A DNA stretch of 64,000 bases from JADLDB01 sp040755835 (GCA_040755835.1 JBFMAB010000004.1:106599-170598); one strand, 5' to 3'. Counted from the first letter of the stretch, positions 9,169 to 18,519 are shown. Numbers and translations: made by a program. The notes: generated from the letters alone by a model not told the origin.

Positions 9169-10704
9169 GTGACGGACGCGAATCCACTGCGGCAGGGCCT
9201 GGTCGACGAGCGCCTGCCCGAGCCGTGCACCCTGGTCATCTTCGGCGCGTCCGGCGACCTCACGAAGCGCAAGCTCGTGCCGGCGCTGTACACGCTGGCC
9301 GCCGAGCGACTGTTGCCGTCATCCTTCTGCATCGTTGGCTTCGCCCGCAAGGACGTCAGCGACGCGGCGTTCCGCGAGGAGATGAAGGCGGCGTGCGAGA
9401 AGTTCGCGCGGCACCGCCCGCTCGACCCCAACGTGTGGGACAGCTTCGCGCAGAAGCTCTTCTTCCAGGTCGGCGACTACGACGAGGCGAAAAGCTACCA
9501 GGCGCTCAAGGCGCGGCTCGCCGCGCTGGACCAGGAGCGCGGCATTCCCGGCAACCGCGTCTTCTACCTGTCGACGCCGCCGTCGACGTTCCCGGTGGCG
9601 GTGCGGCGCCTCGGCGAAGCGGGGCTCGTCGACAAGGAGAAGGGCAAGCCGTTCCGCCGCGTCATCATCGAGAAGCCCTTCGGCACCGACCTGTCGACCG
9701 CGCAGGCACTCAACGCGGAAGTGCTCGGGGTTCTGGACGAGTCGAGCGTGTACCGCATCGACCACTACCTCGGAAAAGAGACGGTGCAGAACCTGATGGT
9801 CCTTCGCTTCGCCAACGGGTTGTTCGAGCCCTTGTGGAACAACCGCTACGTCGACCACGTGCAGATCACCGGCGCTGAGGCGCTCGGCATCGAAGGCCGC
9901 GGCGGCTACTTCGAGCAGGCCGGCATCTTGCGCGACATGGTGCAGAACCACCTGTTCCAGGTGCTCGCCATCACCGCGATGGAGCCGCCGGTGTCCACGC
10001 ACGCCGACGACTTGCGCGACGAAAAGGTGAAGGTGCTGAAGGCGCTGCGACCCATTCCCGAAGGGCGCGTCGACGAGTTCGTCGTGCGCGGGCAGTACCG
10101 CGCGGGCACCGTCGCCGGCCGGCGGCAGGTCAGCTACCAGGAGGAGCCCGGCGTCGTCCCCGGCTCGAAGCGCGAGACCTACGTCGCGCTGAAGCTCTTC
10201 ATCGACAACTGGCGCTGGGCGGGCGTGCCGTTCTACCTGCGCTCGGCGAAGGCGATGCCCAAGAAGGTGACCGAGGTGGCGCTCGTGTTCCGCGAGGCGC
10301 CGCTGCGGCTGTTCGGCGAGCGCGCGCGCACCGTCGGCCAGGCGCCCAACGTGCTGGCCATTCGCATCCAGCCGGACGAGGGTGTCAGCTTGCGCTTCGG
10401 CGCGAAGGTGCCGGGCAACACGATGGAGATCCAGCCGGTGAACATGGAGTTCCGCTACGGCACGTCCTTCGGCCAGGAGCCGCCGGAGGCGTACGAGCGG
10501 CTGCTGCTCGACTGCATGCTGGGCGACCAGGCGCTCTTCACGCGCGGCGACGAAGTGGAGGCGTCGTGGCGGTTCATCTCCCGCATCCACCAGGCGTGGG
10601 AGTCATCCTCGGCGGACATCGACACGTACGAGGCCGGCACGTGGGGCCCGGCGGAGGCCGACCGGCTGCTCTTGCGCGCAGGCCACCAGTGGAGGCGCCC
10701 GTGA
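9169..10704 (+). CDS. zwf: Glucose-6-phosphate 1-dehydrogenase
   Basis: 511 residues, the family's normal size. Starts at a GTG with a strong GGGAGGGG eight bases upstream. The dinucleotide-binding GASGDLTKRKL is at about residues 26-36, and the substrate/catalytic signature RIDHYLGKE is near 200. It oxidises glucose 6-phosphate to 6-phosphoglucono-lactone and reduces NADP+, the entry step of the oxidative pentose phosphate pathway; cytoplasmic. First gene of a five-gene operon with opcA, pgl and gnd. The stop overlaps the opcA start (GTGA). The 276 bp upstream are free of genes and must hold the operon promoter, but I could not pick a convincing -35/-10 pair. Confidence 0.97.
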   Translation: MTDANPLRQGLVDERLPEPCTLVIFGASGDLTKRKLVPALYTLAAERLLPSSFCIVGFARKDVSDAAFREEMKAACEKFARHRPLDPNVWDSFAQKLFFQVGDYDEAKSYQALKARLAALDQERGIPGNRVFYLSTPPSTFPVAVRRLGEAGLVDKEKGKPFRRVIIEKPFGTDLSTAQALNAEVLGVLDESSVYRIDHYLGKETVQNLMVLRFANGLFEPLWNNRYVDHVQITGAEALGIEGRGGYFEQAGILRDMVQNHLFQVLAITAMEPPVSTHADDLRDEKVKVLKALRPIPEGRVDEFVVRGQYRAGTVAGRRQVSYQEEPGVVPGSKRETYVALKLFIDNWRWAGVPFYLRSAKAMPKKVTEVALVFREAPLRLFGERARTVGQAPNVLAIRIQPDEGVSLRFGAKVPGNTMEIQPVNMEFRYGTSFGQEPPEAYERLLLDCMLGDQALFTRGDEVEASWRFISRIHQAWESSSADIDTYEAGTWGPAEADRLLLRAGHQWRRP

Positions 10705-11771
10705 GCCCCGACGTCGAGCGCTTCACCGGCGGCCATGCGGTGGGCGTCGACGTTGCCGCCATCGAGCGCGACCTCGCCGGCTTGTGGCGTAAGGCGAGCG
10801 CGTCGGGCGCCGAGCGGTCGGTAACGCGCGCCTGCGCGTGGAACCTGGTGGTGCACGCGACGACGGACGCGGAGCTCGCGCGGGCGAAGACGCTCGCCGA
10901 CGCGCTGGTCGCGGTGGTGCCGTCGCGGACGCTGGTGCTGTCGCAGCGGACGAATGCCCTCGGCCCCGAGGTGGAGGCCTTCGTCACCGCCAACTGCCGG
11001 ATGATGCCCGGCGGCGGGAAGCTGGTGTGCACCGAGGAGATCACCATCGAGGCCCGCGGCCGGGGGAGCGACCACCTGCCGTCGCTGACGCGCGCGCTGC
11101 TGGTGCCGGACATTCCGACGGCGGTGCTGTGGGCGGGCGTGCCACCTCACGCCCCGCTGGTCGACGAGCTGCTCGCGGTGGCCGATCGCCTCGTCGTCGA
11201 CACGACGCACCTGGGCTCCGACGGGCTGGGGCGCATCGAGCAGCTGGGCAACAAGGCGACGCACAAGGTGGGCGACCTCGCGTGGCTGCGCACCGCGCCG
11301 CGCCGCCGCGTCATCGCCGGTGCCTTCGACGCGCCGGTGGATGCCGGCATGCTGTACCGGCTGAAGCGCGTCTCGCTGGACTGCGCGCCGGACGCGGTGG
11401 CGAGCGCGAAGCTGATGCTGGGGTGGCTCGGCGCGCGGCTGTCGTGGGGCACGCCCGAGGCCATCGACGACCGCGACGCCCCGGGGTGGATGGTGCCGCG
11501 GCAGCAGGGAAAGGTGCTGGTCGACCTCTCGCCGACGGCGACGACGCCGGGCATCGCGCGGCTCGCCTTCGAGAGCGACCAGGGCGAGCGCGTGCGCATC
11601 ACTTCCACCGACGCGTGCCTCACCATCGAAGGCGCCGGGCCGCCGCACACCGTGCCGCACGTGACGCTGCCCGACGAGGCGCTGGTGGTGGCGGCGCTGG
11701 GGCCGCGAGGCAGCGACAGGCTGTACCAGGCGGCGCTCCACCGGGCGGTGGAGCTGGAGGACCCGACGTGA
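10701..11771 (+). CDS. opcA: Glucose-6-phosphate dehydrogenase assembly/activator protein OpcA
   Basis: 356 residues from the GTG at 10701, which overlaps the zwf stop. The sequence fits the OpcA family: WNLVVHATTD near the start, MMPGGGKLVCTEEI about one quarter in, PDIPTAVLWAG in the middle, and a C-terminal beta-rich region. OpcA is known from cyanobacteria and actinobacteria as a redox-linked allosteric activator or assembly factor of glucose-6-phosphate dehydrogenase. A catalytic motif is not expected. Its fusion-like overlap with zwf argues for a stoichiometric partner of that enzyme. There is no transmembrane segment. Confidence 0.88.
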   Translation: MSPDVERFTGGHAVGVDVAAIERDLAGLWRKASASGAERSVTRACAWNLVVHATTDAELARAKTLADALVAVVPSRTLVLSQRTNALGPEVEAFVTANCRMMPGGGKLVCTEEITIEARGRGSDHLPSLTRALLVPDIPTAVLWAGVPPHAPLVDELLAVADRLVVDTTHLGSDGLGRIEQLGNKATHKVGDLAWLRTAPRRRVIAGAFDAPVDAGMLYRLKRVSLDCAPDAVASAKLMLGWLGARLSWGTPEAIDDRDAPGWMVPRQQGKVLVDLSPTATTPGIARLAFESDQGERVRITSTDACLTIEGAGPPHTVPHVTLPDEALVVAALGPRGSDRLYQAALHRAVELEDPT

Positions 11772-11820
11772 GGGCGCAGGAGCCGCGCGTCCGATCCTCC
11801 ATCGGGGGTGAGGGCGAGTG

Positions 11821-12507
11821 ATGACTCGCATCATCCGCCCCACCGTCGACGCGCTCGCCGACGCGCTCGCCGAGGCCACCGAGGCCGCCGCAGCCGACGC
11901 CATCACCGCGCGCGGCGTCTTCACCGTCGCCCTCACCGGCGGTTCGGCGGCGAAGGCGCTCTACCCGCGGCTCTCGCGCGCGCACGTCGACTGGACGAAG
12001 GCACACGTCTACTTCGGCGACGAGCGCTGCGTGCCGCCCGACGACGCCGAGAGCAACTTCCGGCTCGCCCACGACGTCTTCCTTGCGCCCGCCGGCATCC
12101 CCGAGGCCAACGTCCACCGCGTGCGCGGCGAGGCGCCCCCGTCCGAGGCGGCCGCCGAGTACGCGCGCGCCCTGCCCGTCCTCGACGTGGTGCACCTCGG
12201 CCTCGGGCCCGACGGCCACGTCTGCTCGCTCTTTCCCGGCCACGCGCTGCTCGCGGAGTCCACCGCGCGCGTCGCGTCGCTCACCGACTCGCCCAAGCCG
12301 CCCCCGGCGCGCGTGACGCTGACCCGCGTGGCGCTGCGCGAGGCGCGCGCGCTGTGGTTCCTCGTCACCGGCGAGGCCAAGCGCGACGTCGTCCACGCCG
12401 TACTGACCGACGCCGCCTCCACGCTCCCCTCGGCCCTCGCCATGCGCGAGGCGCAGTCCTGCACCTGGTTCCTCGACACCGCCGCCGCCGCGCGGCTCGT
12501 ACGCTGA
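11821..12507 (+). CDS. pgl: 6-phosphogluconolactonase
   Basis: 228 residues from the ATG at 11821 (a GTG directly before it at 11818 is possible); GGGGGTGAGGG provides the ribosome site. The NagB/Pgl-type signatures are all there: VALTGGSAAKALYPRL, YFGDERCVPPDDAESN, and HLGLGPDGHVCSLFPG. The enzyme hydrolyses 6-phosphoglucono-1,5-lactone to 6-phosphogluconate, between Zwf and Gnd. The sequence is somewhat short in the C-terminal part but complete. Third gene of the pentose phosphate operon; 49 bp separate it from opcA. Confidence 0.95.
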   Translation: MTRIIRPTVDALADALAEATEAAAADAITARGVFTVALTGGSAAKALYPRLSRAHVDWTKAHVYFGDERCVPPDDAESNFRLAHDVFLAPAGIPEANVHRVRGEAPPSEAAAEYARALPVLDVVHLGLGPDGHVCSLFPGHALLAESTARVASLTDSPKPPPARVTLTRVALREARALWFLVTGEAKRDVVHAVLTDAASTLPSALAMREAQSCTWFLDTAAAARLVR

Positions 12508-12526
12508 CTCGACAAGGAGACGCACC

Positions 12527-14056
12527 ATGGCCCTTCCCACGCCCGCTCCGGCCTCCGCCGACCTCGGCCTCGTCGGCCTCGCCGTCATGGGGCAGAACCT
12601 CGCGCTCAACATCGCGGACCACGGCTACCAGGTGGCCGTCTTCAACCGCACCAGCGCGGTCACCGAGAAGTTCGTCGCCGACCATCCGCCCTCCGTCTTC
12701 GGCAGCACCGGCGGCGGCCTCGTCCCCGCGGCAGAGCTGAAGGCCTTCGTCGCGGCCATCAAGCGTCCGCGCCGCATCGTCATCATGGTGAAGGCCGGCG
12801 GGCCCACCGACGCGGTCATCGACGGGCTCGTCCCGCTGCTGGAGAAAGGCGACTGCATCGTCGACGGCGGCAACGCGCTCTTCACCGACACCATCCGCCG
12901 CGAGAAGGCGCTCGCCGAGAAAGGCCTTTACTTCATCGGCTCCGGCGTCTCCGGCGGGGAGGAAGGCGCGCGCTTCGGCCCGTCACTCATGCCCGGCGGC
13001 AAGCCCGAGGCGTGGAAGCTGCTCGAGCCGGTGTGGACGGCCATCGCCGCGAAGGTGGACGCCACCACCGGCAAGCCGCTCGAGGGCGCGAAGCCCGGCC
13101 AGCCGGTGAAGGGGGGCGTTCCGTGCACCACCTTCATCGGCCCCGACGGCGCCGGCCACTACGTGAAGATGGTGCACAACGGCATCGAGTACGCCGACAT
13201 GGAGCTCATCGCCGAGGCCTTCCACGTGCTGACGGCCGTGCTGAAGCTGCCGGTGGCCGAGACGGCGAAGGTGTTCGCCGAGTGGAACCAGGGCGATCTC
13301 GACAGCTACCTCATCGAGGTCACCGCCGAGGTGCTGCGACACACCGACGCCGCCACCGGCAAGCCCTTCGTCGAGGTCGTGCTGGACGCGGCCGGCCAGA
13401 AGGGCACCGGCAAGTGGACCAGCACCTCGGCGCTGGACCTCGGCGTGCCCTGCGCCACCATCGCCGAGGCCGTCTTCCAGCGGTACCTGTCCGCGCGGAA
13501 GGAGGAGCGCGTCGCCGCCTCGAAGGTGCTGAAGGCGAAGGGCGCCTCGCACGCGCTCAAGGTGACGGTGGCCGCGGTGCGAGACGCGCTCTACTGCTCG
13601 AAGCTGGCGGCCTACGCGCAAGGCTTTCAACTGATGGCGGCGGCGGCGAAGGAGTATGGCTGGCAGTTGGACTTCGGCGCGATCGCGCAGATCTTCCGCG
13701 GCGGCTGCATCATCCGCGCGCGCTTCCTGCAGAAGATCACCGAGGCGTACGCGCGGCAGAAGGACCTCGCCAACCTGCTGCTCGACCCGTACTTCGCCGG
13801 CGCGGTGGAGCGGGCGGAAGGCAACTGGCGCACCGTCGTCGCCGCCTGCGCGCTCGAGGGCGTGCCGGCGCCGGCCTTCGCGTCGGCGCTCGCGTACTTC
13901 GACGGCTACCGGAGTGCGACGCTGCCCGCCAACATCATCCAGGCGCAGCGCGACTTCTTCGGCGCGCACACCTTCGAGCGCGTCGACACCCCCCGCGGTA
14001 GGTTCTTCCACGTCGACTGGTCGAACCCGAAACGTCCACAGTCCGAGGTGAAATGA
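12527..14056 (+). CDS. gnd: 6-phosphogluconate dehydrogenase, decarboxylating
   Basis: 509 residues. N-terminal Rossmann segment GLAVMGQNLALNIADHG, then VFNRT, the GSGVSGGEEGARFGPS substrate loop near 145 and KMVHNGIEYADM with the catalytic Lys and Asn near 215. The C-terminal helical dimer domain contains AYAQGFQL and a GGCIIRARFL segment. It converts 6-phosphogluconate to ribulose 5-phosphate with CO2 and NADPH. About 40 residues longer than the usual 470, partly because of a short insert after residue 180 (KPLEGAKPGQPVKGG). AAGGAGAC lies 8 bases before the ATG. Its stop overlaps the next gene (ATGATG). Confidence 0.97.
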   Translation: MALPTPAPASADLGLVGLAVMGQNLALNIADHGYQVAVFNRTSAVTEKFVADHPPSVFGSTGGGLVPAAELKAFVAAIKRPRRIVIMVKAGGPTDAVIDGLVPLLEKGDCIVDGGNALFTDTIRREKALAEKGLYFIGSGVSGGEEGARFGPSLMPGGKPEAWKLLEPVWTAIAAKVDATTGKPLEGAKPGQPVKGGVPCTTFIGPDGAGHYVKMVHNGIEYADMELIAEAFHVLTAVLKLPVAETAKVFAEWNQGDLDSYLIEVTAEVLRHTDAATGKPFVEVVLDAAGQKGTGKWTSTSALDLGVPCATIAEAVFQRYLSARKEERVAASKVLKAKGASHALKVTVAAVRDALYCSKLAAYAQGFQLMAAAAKEYGWQLDFGAIAQIFRGGCIIRARFLQKITEAYARQKDLANLLLDPYFAGAVERAEGNWRTVVAACALEGVPAPAFASALAYFDGYRSATLPANIIQAQRDFFGAHTFERVDTPRGRFFHVDWSNPKRPQSEVK

Positions 14057-15210
14057 TGCACGCGCTCGTCCTGCTCGCGCTCGCGGCGTCGCCCGACGTC
14101 AACCTGCTGACGCTGGAGGCGGGCGCCGTGGCGGTGGAGGCCCCGGAGTCCTATGGCGGTGACTGGACCGTCGACGGGCTGGTCGACGGCAACCCGCGCA
14201 CCGGCTGGTGCAGCCCGATGGGCGCACGCGGGCCGTGGACGTTCGTCTTCGAGCTCGAGCAGCGCAGCGCGCTCGTCGAGGTGGAGGTGGACAACACCCA
14301 CGCGCAGGAGCGCGAGTACCCCGGCATCTCCGCGAGCGGCCTCGAGGTGTGGGTGTCCAGCAACCGCGCCGACGGCTTCACGCAGGTGGCGTCGTTGAAG
14401 CTGCCGAAGGGCGGGCGCGCGCGCGTCCCGCTGGCCGAGACGCCGTTCGGCCGCTTCGTGAAGCTGGTGGTGACGGGCAGCCACGGCGCCTCCAACTTCA
14501 CCGAGTTGATGGAAGTGGCGGTGAAGGGCCACCCGCTCGAGCCGCCCGGGCCGCCGATGCGCCACGCGTCGGGCACGTGGGACCTCTCGGGCGGCGGCGT
14601 GCTGCGCCTCGCCGTCGACGACGACGCGCAGGTGCGCGGCTGCGTGGTGCTGGGCGCCGACGCGTGGCGGCTGCGCGGCACCATGGCCGGGCGCGTGGCG
14701 CGGGTGTCGCTGGACGCGCTGGAAGGCCCGGCCGATTCGGGCACGGTGGTGGTGGCGTCGTCGGGCGCGGTGCTGCGCTGGGCGCGCCGACGGCCGTCCG
14801 CGGTGGTGGTGGGCACGCGCCGGCCGGAAGGCCCCGACGCCGACTGCGCGGCGCTGATGGACCAGGCCGCGCTCGAGCGGCGGCTGGCCGGCGCGCCCGA
14901 CGGCATCGTGCTGCGCGGCGTGGGCTTCGACGGCAACGATGAGCCGCGCCTCGAGCCCGGCGCCGAGTTGGCGCCACTGGCGGGGCTGCTCGCCGCGCGG
15001 CCGCGGCTCAAGGTGCGCATGCTGGTGCTGGGGAAGACGACGGAGCCCGCCAACGACGAGCTCAAACGCTGCGAGCGCCGCGCGCGCGCCGTGCTGGCCG
15101 CGCTGATGAAGCAGGGCGTGCCGCCGGAGTCGGTGGTGCTGGGCTACGGCCTCCTGAAGGTGGGGCTGGTGCAGCCGGAGCCGCGCGTCGAGGTGCGGGT
15201 CGAGCGCTGA
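14053..15210 (+). CDS. Exported protein with discoidin-like and OmpA-like domains
   Basis: 385 residues; the start is ATGATG overlapping the gnd stop. A short hydrophobic N-terminus (HALVLLALAASP) looks like a signal peptide. Residues 20-155 resemble an F5/8-type-C (discoidin, NADase-type glycan-binding) domain: WTVDGLVDGNPRTGWC early and FGRFVKLVVTGS later. The last 70 residues look like a degenerate OmpA C-terminal peptidoglycan-binding domain (NDELKRCERRARAVLAAL, then a closing VEVRVER). Probably periplasmic or surface located. Its coupling to the end of a metabolic operon is odd, and may simply reflect shared transcription. Confidence 0.65.
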   Translation: MMHALVLLALAASPDVNLLTLEAGAVAVEAPESYGGDWTVDGLVDGNPRTGWCSPMGARGPWTFVFELEQRSALVEVEVDNTHAQEREYPGISASGLEVWVSSNRADGFTQVASLKLPKGGRARVPLAETPFGRFVKLVVTGSHGASNFTELMEVAVKGHPLEPPGPPMRHASGTWDLSGGGVLRLAVDDDAQVRGCVVLGADAWRLRGTMAGRVARVSLDALEGPADSGTVVVASSGAVLRWARRRPSAVVVGTRRPEGPDADCAALMDQAALERRLAGAPDGIVLRGVGFDGNDEPRLEPGAELAPLAGLLAARPRLKVRMLVLGKTTEPANDELKRCERRARAVLAALMKQGVPPESVVLGYGLLKVGLVQPEPRVEVRVER

Positions 15211-15352
15211 CACGGCCGCGACGCCGCGTTCATCACCGGGGCCACGGCGCGCGGTGCGGCAGCCCGGCGTCCGCGGCGGATGCGGGCGTCGGCGTCGAGC
15301 GCTCCGTGCCCCCTCGTGCGGCGGAAACCCGGCGACGCTCGCGGTCGAGCCG

Positions 15353-16504
15353 CTACTCATTCTCGGCCGTCGCCGCGTGCTGGGACCAGGCGCCCAGCGT
15401 CGCGCGGTGCAGCGCGCGCTCGAGGTACTCGCCGTCGGCGCGCAGCCCCTTCGTGCCACCCCGGTTGAGCAGCACCTCCAGCATCGGCCGCAGCTGTCGG
15501 CCGTAGTGGGCCATGCACTCCTTCGGGTGCACGCCCGGCCACGAGTAGCAGGTGGCAGCCGCGCGGCGGTGCGTCGACGGCACCTCCTTCGGCACCGTGT
15601 CGTCCCACTTCGGGTCCTCGGGCAGGAAGACGTACTGGTTCAGGTTCCCCTGCGGGATGCCCTCGATGCTGCGCACCGTGCGCGGCGTCACGCTGAGGAT
15701 GTACGGGTCCACCACCAGGTCGCACACCACCGCGTGCTTCGGCAAGAGGCCCACCGCGTCGTTGTCGATGAGCGGCGTCGTCGGATCGGCGCGCTGCGTC
15801 GCGTCCACCAGCACGTCCGTCTTCTTGAGGCGCTCGGCGAGGTAGGCGCGGTCGCCCGTCAGCGCGCGGCCCAGCACCGTCACCTCGACGCCGGGCCCTC
15901 CGTGCTTCGTCACGCGCCGGGCGCGCTCGAGGTTGCCGTGCTTGGTGGCCGCCTCGACGGCGTGCTTGCCCACCTGGCCGGCGCCCATCACCGTGGCGCG
16001 CACCGGCCGCCCGCGCTGGAACAGCTCGGGCGCCGTCTTCTCCAGCGCGTCGAAGGCCGCCTCCACGCCGTTCCACGCGACGGCCTTCATATTCTCCACC
16101 AGCCGGCGCCCCTCGTCGTCGGCGATGGTGTCCAGCCCGATGGCGTCGACGCCCAGCCCCAGCAGCCGGCGGATGCGCCGCGGCCGCGTGGGGAAGTGGA
16201 TCATCGAGATGAGCGTCGCGCCCGCCTTCAGCTTCGGGAACTCGTCCAGCTCGGGGCAGCGCAGCGTCAAGACGAAGTCCTGCGCGAAGGCGGCGGCGTT
16301 GTCGACGACGTGGATCCGCTTCGAGCGGCTCGCGTAGTCCTCGTCGGACAGGCCCATGCCCGAGCCGATGCCCTTCTCGACGAACACCTCGCAGCCGCGC
16401 TCGGCGAGGAAGGCCGCGAGGTCGGGCAGGAAGTCGCGCCGCTCGCCCGCCTCCTTGTGCATGCGGGGAAAGCCAAAGGTCACCGTGGGTGTGCTCGCCG
16501 CCAT
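15353..16504 (-). CDS. Alanine dehydrogenase/PNT-fold dehydrogenase (copy 2 of a tandem pair)
   Basis: 383 residues from the ATG at 16504. N-terminal FGFPRMHKEAGERRDFLP carries the Lys-Glu and Arg positions of the AlaDH/PNT substrate domain, and GIGSGMGLSDEDY matches the usual G-x-GSG-x-SDE-x-Y segment. The NAD domain begins at RATVMGAGQVGKHAVEAA. The C-terminal part has SWPGVHPKECM shared with its neighbour. Known members are alanine dehydrogenase, the transhydrogenase alpha subunit, and lysine/saccharopine and N5-(carboxyethyl)ornithine enzymes; I cannot choose. Its first 25 bases overlap the end of the upstream paralog, which is about 40% identical by eye, so the pair arose by tandem duplication. 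Confidence 0.75.
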   Translation of the reverse strand: MAASTPTVTFGFPRMHKEAGERRDFLPDLAAFLAERGCEVFVEKGIGSGMGLSDEDYASRSKRIHVVDNAAAFAQDFVLTLRCPELDEFPKLKAGATLISMIHFPTRPRRIRRLLGLGVDAIGLDTIADDEGRRLVENMKAVAWNGVEAAFDALEKTAPELFQRGRPVRATVMGAGQVGKHAVEAATKHGNLERARRVTKHGGPGVEVTVLGRALTGDRAYLAERLKKTDVLVDATQRADPTTPLIDNDAVGLLPKHAVVCDLVVDPYILSVTPRTVRSIEGIPQGNLNQYVFLPEDPKWDDTVPKEVPSTHRRAAATCYSWPGVHPKECMAHYGRQLRPMLEVLLNRGGTKGLRADGEYLERALHRATLGAWSQHAATAENE

Positions 16505-17607
16505 CGCGACACCTCCGCGCGGGCCACCGCGCGCTCGAAGAAGGTCCCCGTGTCGGCGTCGAGGTGGTCGACGCCCTTCTCCACCAGCACGCGCAGCACG
16601 GGCTGCAGCTGCGCGCCGTACTTGTCCATGCACTCGCGCGGGAGGATGCCGGGCCACGAGTAGCAGCTGAGCGCCGTGCGCCGGTTCCGCGTGTCGAGGT
16701 GCGGGTCCAGCTTTCCCCACGCCGGGTCGTCGGGCCCGAACTCGAACTGGTCCAGGTTGCCCTCGGGGATGCCCTCGATGCCCTTCACCTGCGGCGGCGT
16801 CCGCGCGAAGTCGTACGGGTCGACGGACAGGTCCACCATCACCGCGTGGCGCGGCAGGTCGCCCACCCACGCGTTGGGGATGACGGGCTTCGACGGGTCG
16901 GGCCTCAGCGTGGCGTCGACCAGCACGTCGGTGTGCGCCAGCTCGCCGCGCACGTACGCCTCGTCCCCGGTGAGATCGAAGTCCACCACCGTCACCTCGA
17001 CGCCGCGCAGGCCGCTCGCCACCGAGCGCTGCCGCCACGCCCGGTCACCCCACGCCGCCGCCGCGCGCATCGCGTGGGCGCCCACCGCGCCCGCGCCCAG
17101 CACCAGCACGCGCACCGGCCGGCGCCCCGGCGCCTCCAGCTCGGGCCAGGTGCGCTTGAGCGCGAGGAAGGCCGACTTGAGGCCGCCCCAGCCGACCGCC
17201 TCGAGGTTCTCCACCAGCCGCCGGCCGGTGTCGTCGGCGATGGAGTCGAGGCTCACCGCGCGAATGCCCAGCTCCATGAGGCGCTCGACGCGCGCGGGCC
17301 GCGTGGGCAGGTGCACCATCGACACCAGCACCGCGCCGCGCTTCAGCTTCGAGACGGCCGCCTCCGACGGGTAGCGCAGCACCACCACCACGTCCTGCGC
17401 GAGGCACTCGTCGTAGCTGCCCACGCGGCACTGCGCGTGCTTCGCCACGTAGTCGGCGGGCGTGAAGCCCACGTCGGTGCCGTAGCCCTCCTCCACCACG
17501 ATGGGGCCGGCGCCGATGCGACCCAGGAACTCCACCAGCTCGGGCAGGAAGTCGCGGCGCTCGCCCGCTTCCTTGTGCATCCGGGGAAAGCCGAAGGACA
17601 GAGCCAT
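16480..17607 (-). CDS. Alanine dehydrogenase/PNT-fold dehydrogenase (copy 1 of a tandem pair)
   Basis: 375 residues. Same architecture as the downstream copy: SFGFPRMHKEAGERRDFLPE at the start, GYGTDVGFTPADY in the substrate domain, the dinucleotide fold VLVLGAGAVGAHAMRAA at about 165, and SCYSWPGILPRECMDKYG near the end. In the GSG segment this copy has GTD instead of GSG, so substrate preference may differ between the two. First gene of the pair, preceded by 98 bp after the lipoprotein gene on the same strand. A heterodimer or divergent substrate use is possible; neither can be shown from sequence. Confidence 0.75.
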   Translation of the reverse strand: MALSFGFPRMHKEAGERRDFLPELVEFLGRIGAGPIVVEEGYGTDVGFTPADYVAKHAQCRVGSYDECLAQDVVVVLRYPSEAAVSKLKRGAVLVSMVHLPTRPARVERLMELGIRAVSLDSIADDTGRRLVENLEAVGWGGLKSAFLALKRTWPELEAPGRRPVRVLVLGAGAVGAHAMRAAAAWGDRAWRQRSVASGLRGVEVTVVDFDLTGDEAYVRGELAHTDVLVDATLRPDPSKPVIPNAWVGDLPRHAVMVDLSVDPYDFARTPPQVKGIEGIPEGNLDQFEFGPDDPAWGKLDPHLDTRNRRTALSCYSWPGILPRECMDKYGAQLQPVLRVLVEKGVDHLDADTGTFFERAVARAEVSRWRRAHPR

Positions 17608-17705
17608 GCCTTCGTTGGTACCAGCGCGAAGGCCGCCGACGGGGCGTCGCGCGCGGGGATTCCTACGCGGCGTTGACGGCCCTCAAACTTCGCCGCGGCT
17701 GACGG

Positions 17706-18518
17706 TCACCAGGCGGGCAGCGCGTTGGCGCCCGACGCGGGCGCGCCGGCCGGCGCCTTGCTGATGGACTCGGCGGGGTACTTCTTCGCGGCGGCGAGGT
17801 AGGCGGCCGACTTCGGCGCGCGCTTGCCCTTCCAGATCTCGCTGGGGGCGGCCTCGAAGGCGGGCTCGCCCTGCCCTTCCTGCCGCACCAGCGCGCCGTC
17901 GCAGAACAGCCACTCGGTGACGCCCCTGTCGTCGGTGAAGGCGAAGTAGACGAGCGGCGACGACGACGGCTTCGACGGGCAGCCGCGGCGGGCGGCCTCC
18001 TGCGCGTCGAGGCGCTCATGCTGCCACTGCTCGAGCGCCCGGGCCGCGCGGGCCTGGGCGATCTCCTTGGGCACGGTGTCGAGGCGTCCGCGCGCGTCCT
18101 TCGCCAGCTCCCGCGAGCGCTTGAGCAGCAGCGGGTAGCCGCCCGTCTTCGCGAAGGCGCAGTCGGCGGCCTGCTTCACGTTGGCCTCGTGCTGCGTGAG
18201 CAGGTCGGGCAGCGCCTTCAGGCCTTCCTCGAACTGGTCGATCTTCTCGTCGGGCCACGCGTCCTTCACCGCGGTGCCTTCGGGCGTGGTGGTGGCGTCG
18301 AGGAAGCGGGTGAGCGCGCCGTTCACCGACGCGAGCTCGTCGAGCAGGAAGCGCGGCTCGGCCTCGCAGATGCTGGCCTTGTCCGGGTCGCCGTAGGCCC
18401 GCCAGGTCGCGACGCCTCCCGACAGCTCGAGCCGGTTCAGCGAAGGGGCCGGCTTCGGGGTCCGGCAGCCCGTCGAGAGGAACGCCAGCAGCAGCCACGC
18501 CAACGCACTTCGTGCCAC
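17706..18518 (-). CDS. Lipoprotein of unknown function, coupled to a Crp-type regulator
   Basis: About 270 residues from a GTG at 18518, chosen because GGAGGG lies seven bases upstream and the signal peptide (SALAWLLLAFLSTGC) begins immediately; an upstream in-frame start would add 17 residues with no support. After the lipobox the protein is mostly alpha-helical and rich in charged residues, with Cys at several places (SICEAEPR, DCAFAKTGG, RGCPSKP, FCDGALV). A region near residue 200 (LVYFAFTDDRGVTEWLFCDG) looks like a small beta domain. No family recognised. The start lies beside the stop of the Crp-type gene, so the two are co-expressed. Confidence 0.65.
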   Translation of the reverse strand: MARSALAWLLLAFLSTGCRTPKPAPSLNRLELSGGVATWRAYGDPDKASICEAEPRFLLDELASVNGALTRFLDATTTPEGTAVKDAWPDEKIDQFEEGLKALPDLLTQHEANVKQAADCAFAKTGGYPLLLKRSRELAKDARGRLDTVPKEIAQARAARALEQWQHERLDAQEAARRGCPSKPSSSPLVYFAFTDDRGVTEWLFCDGALVRQEGQGEPAFEAAPSEIWKGKRAPKSAAYLAAAKKYPAESISKAPAGAPASGANALPAW

Positions 18519-18519
18519 G

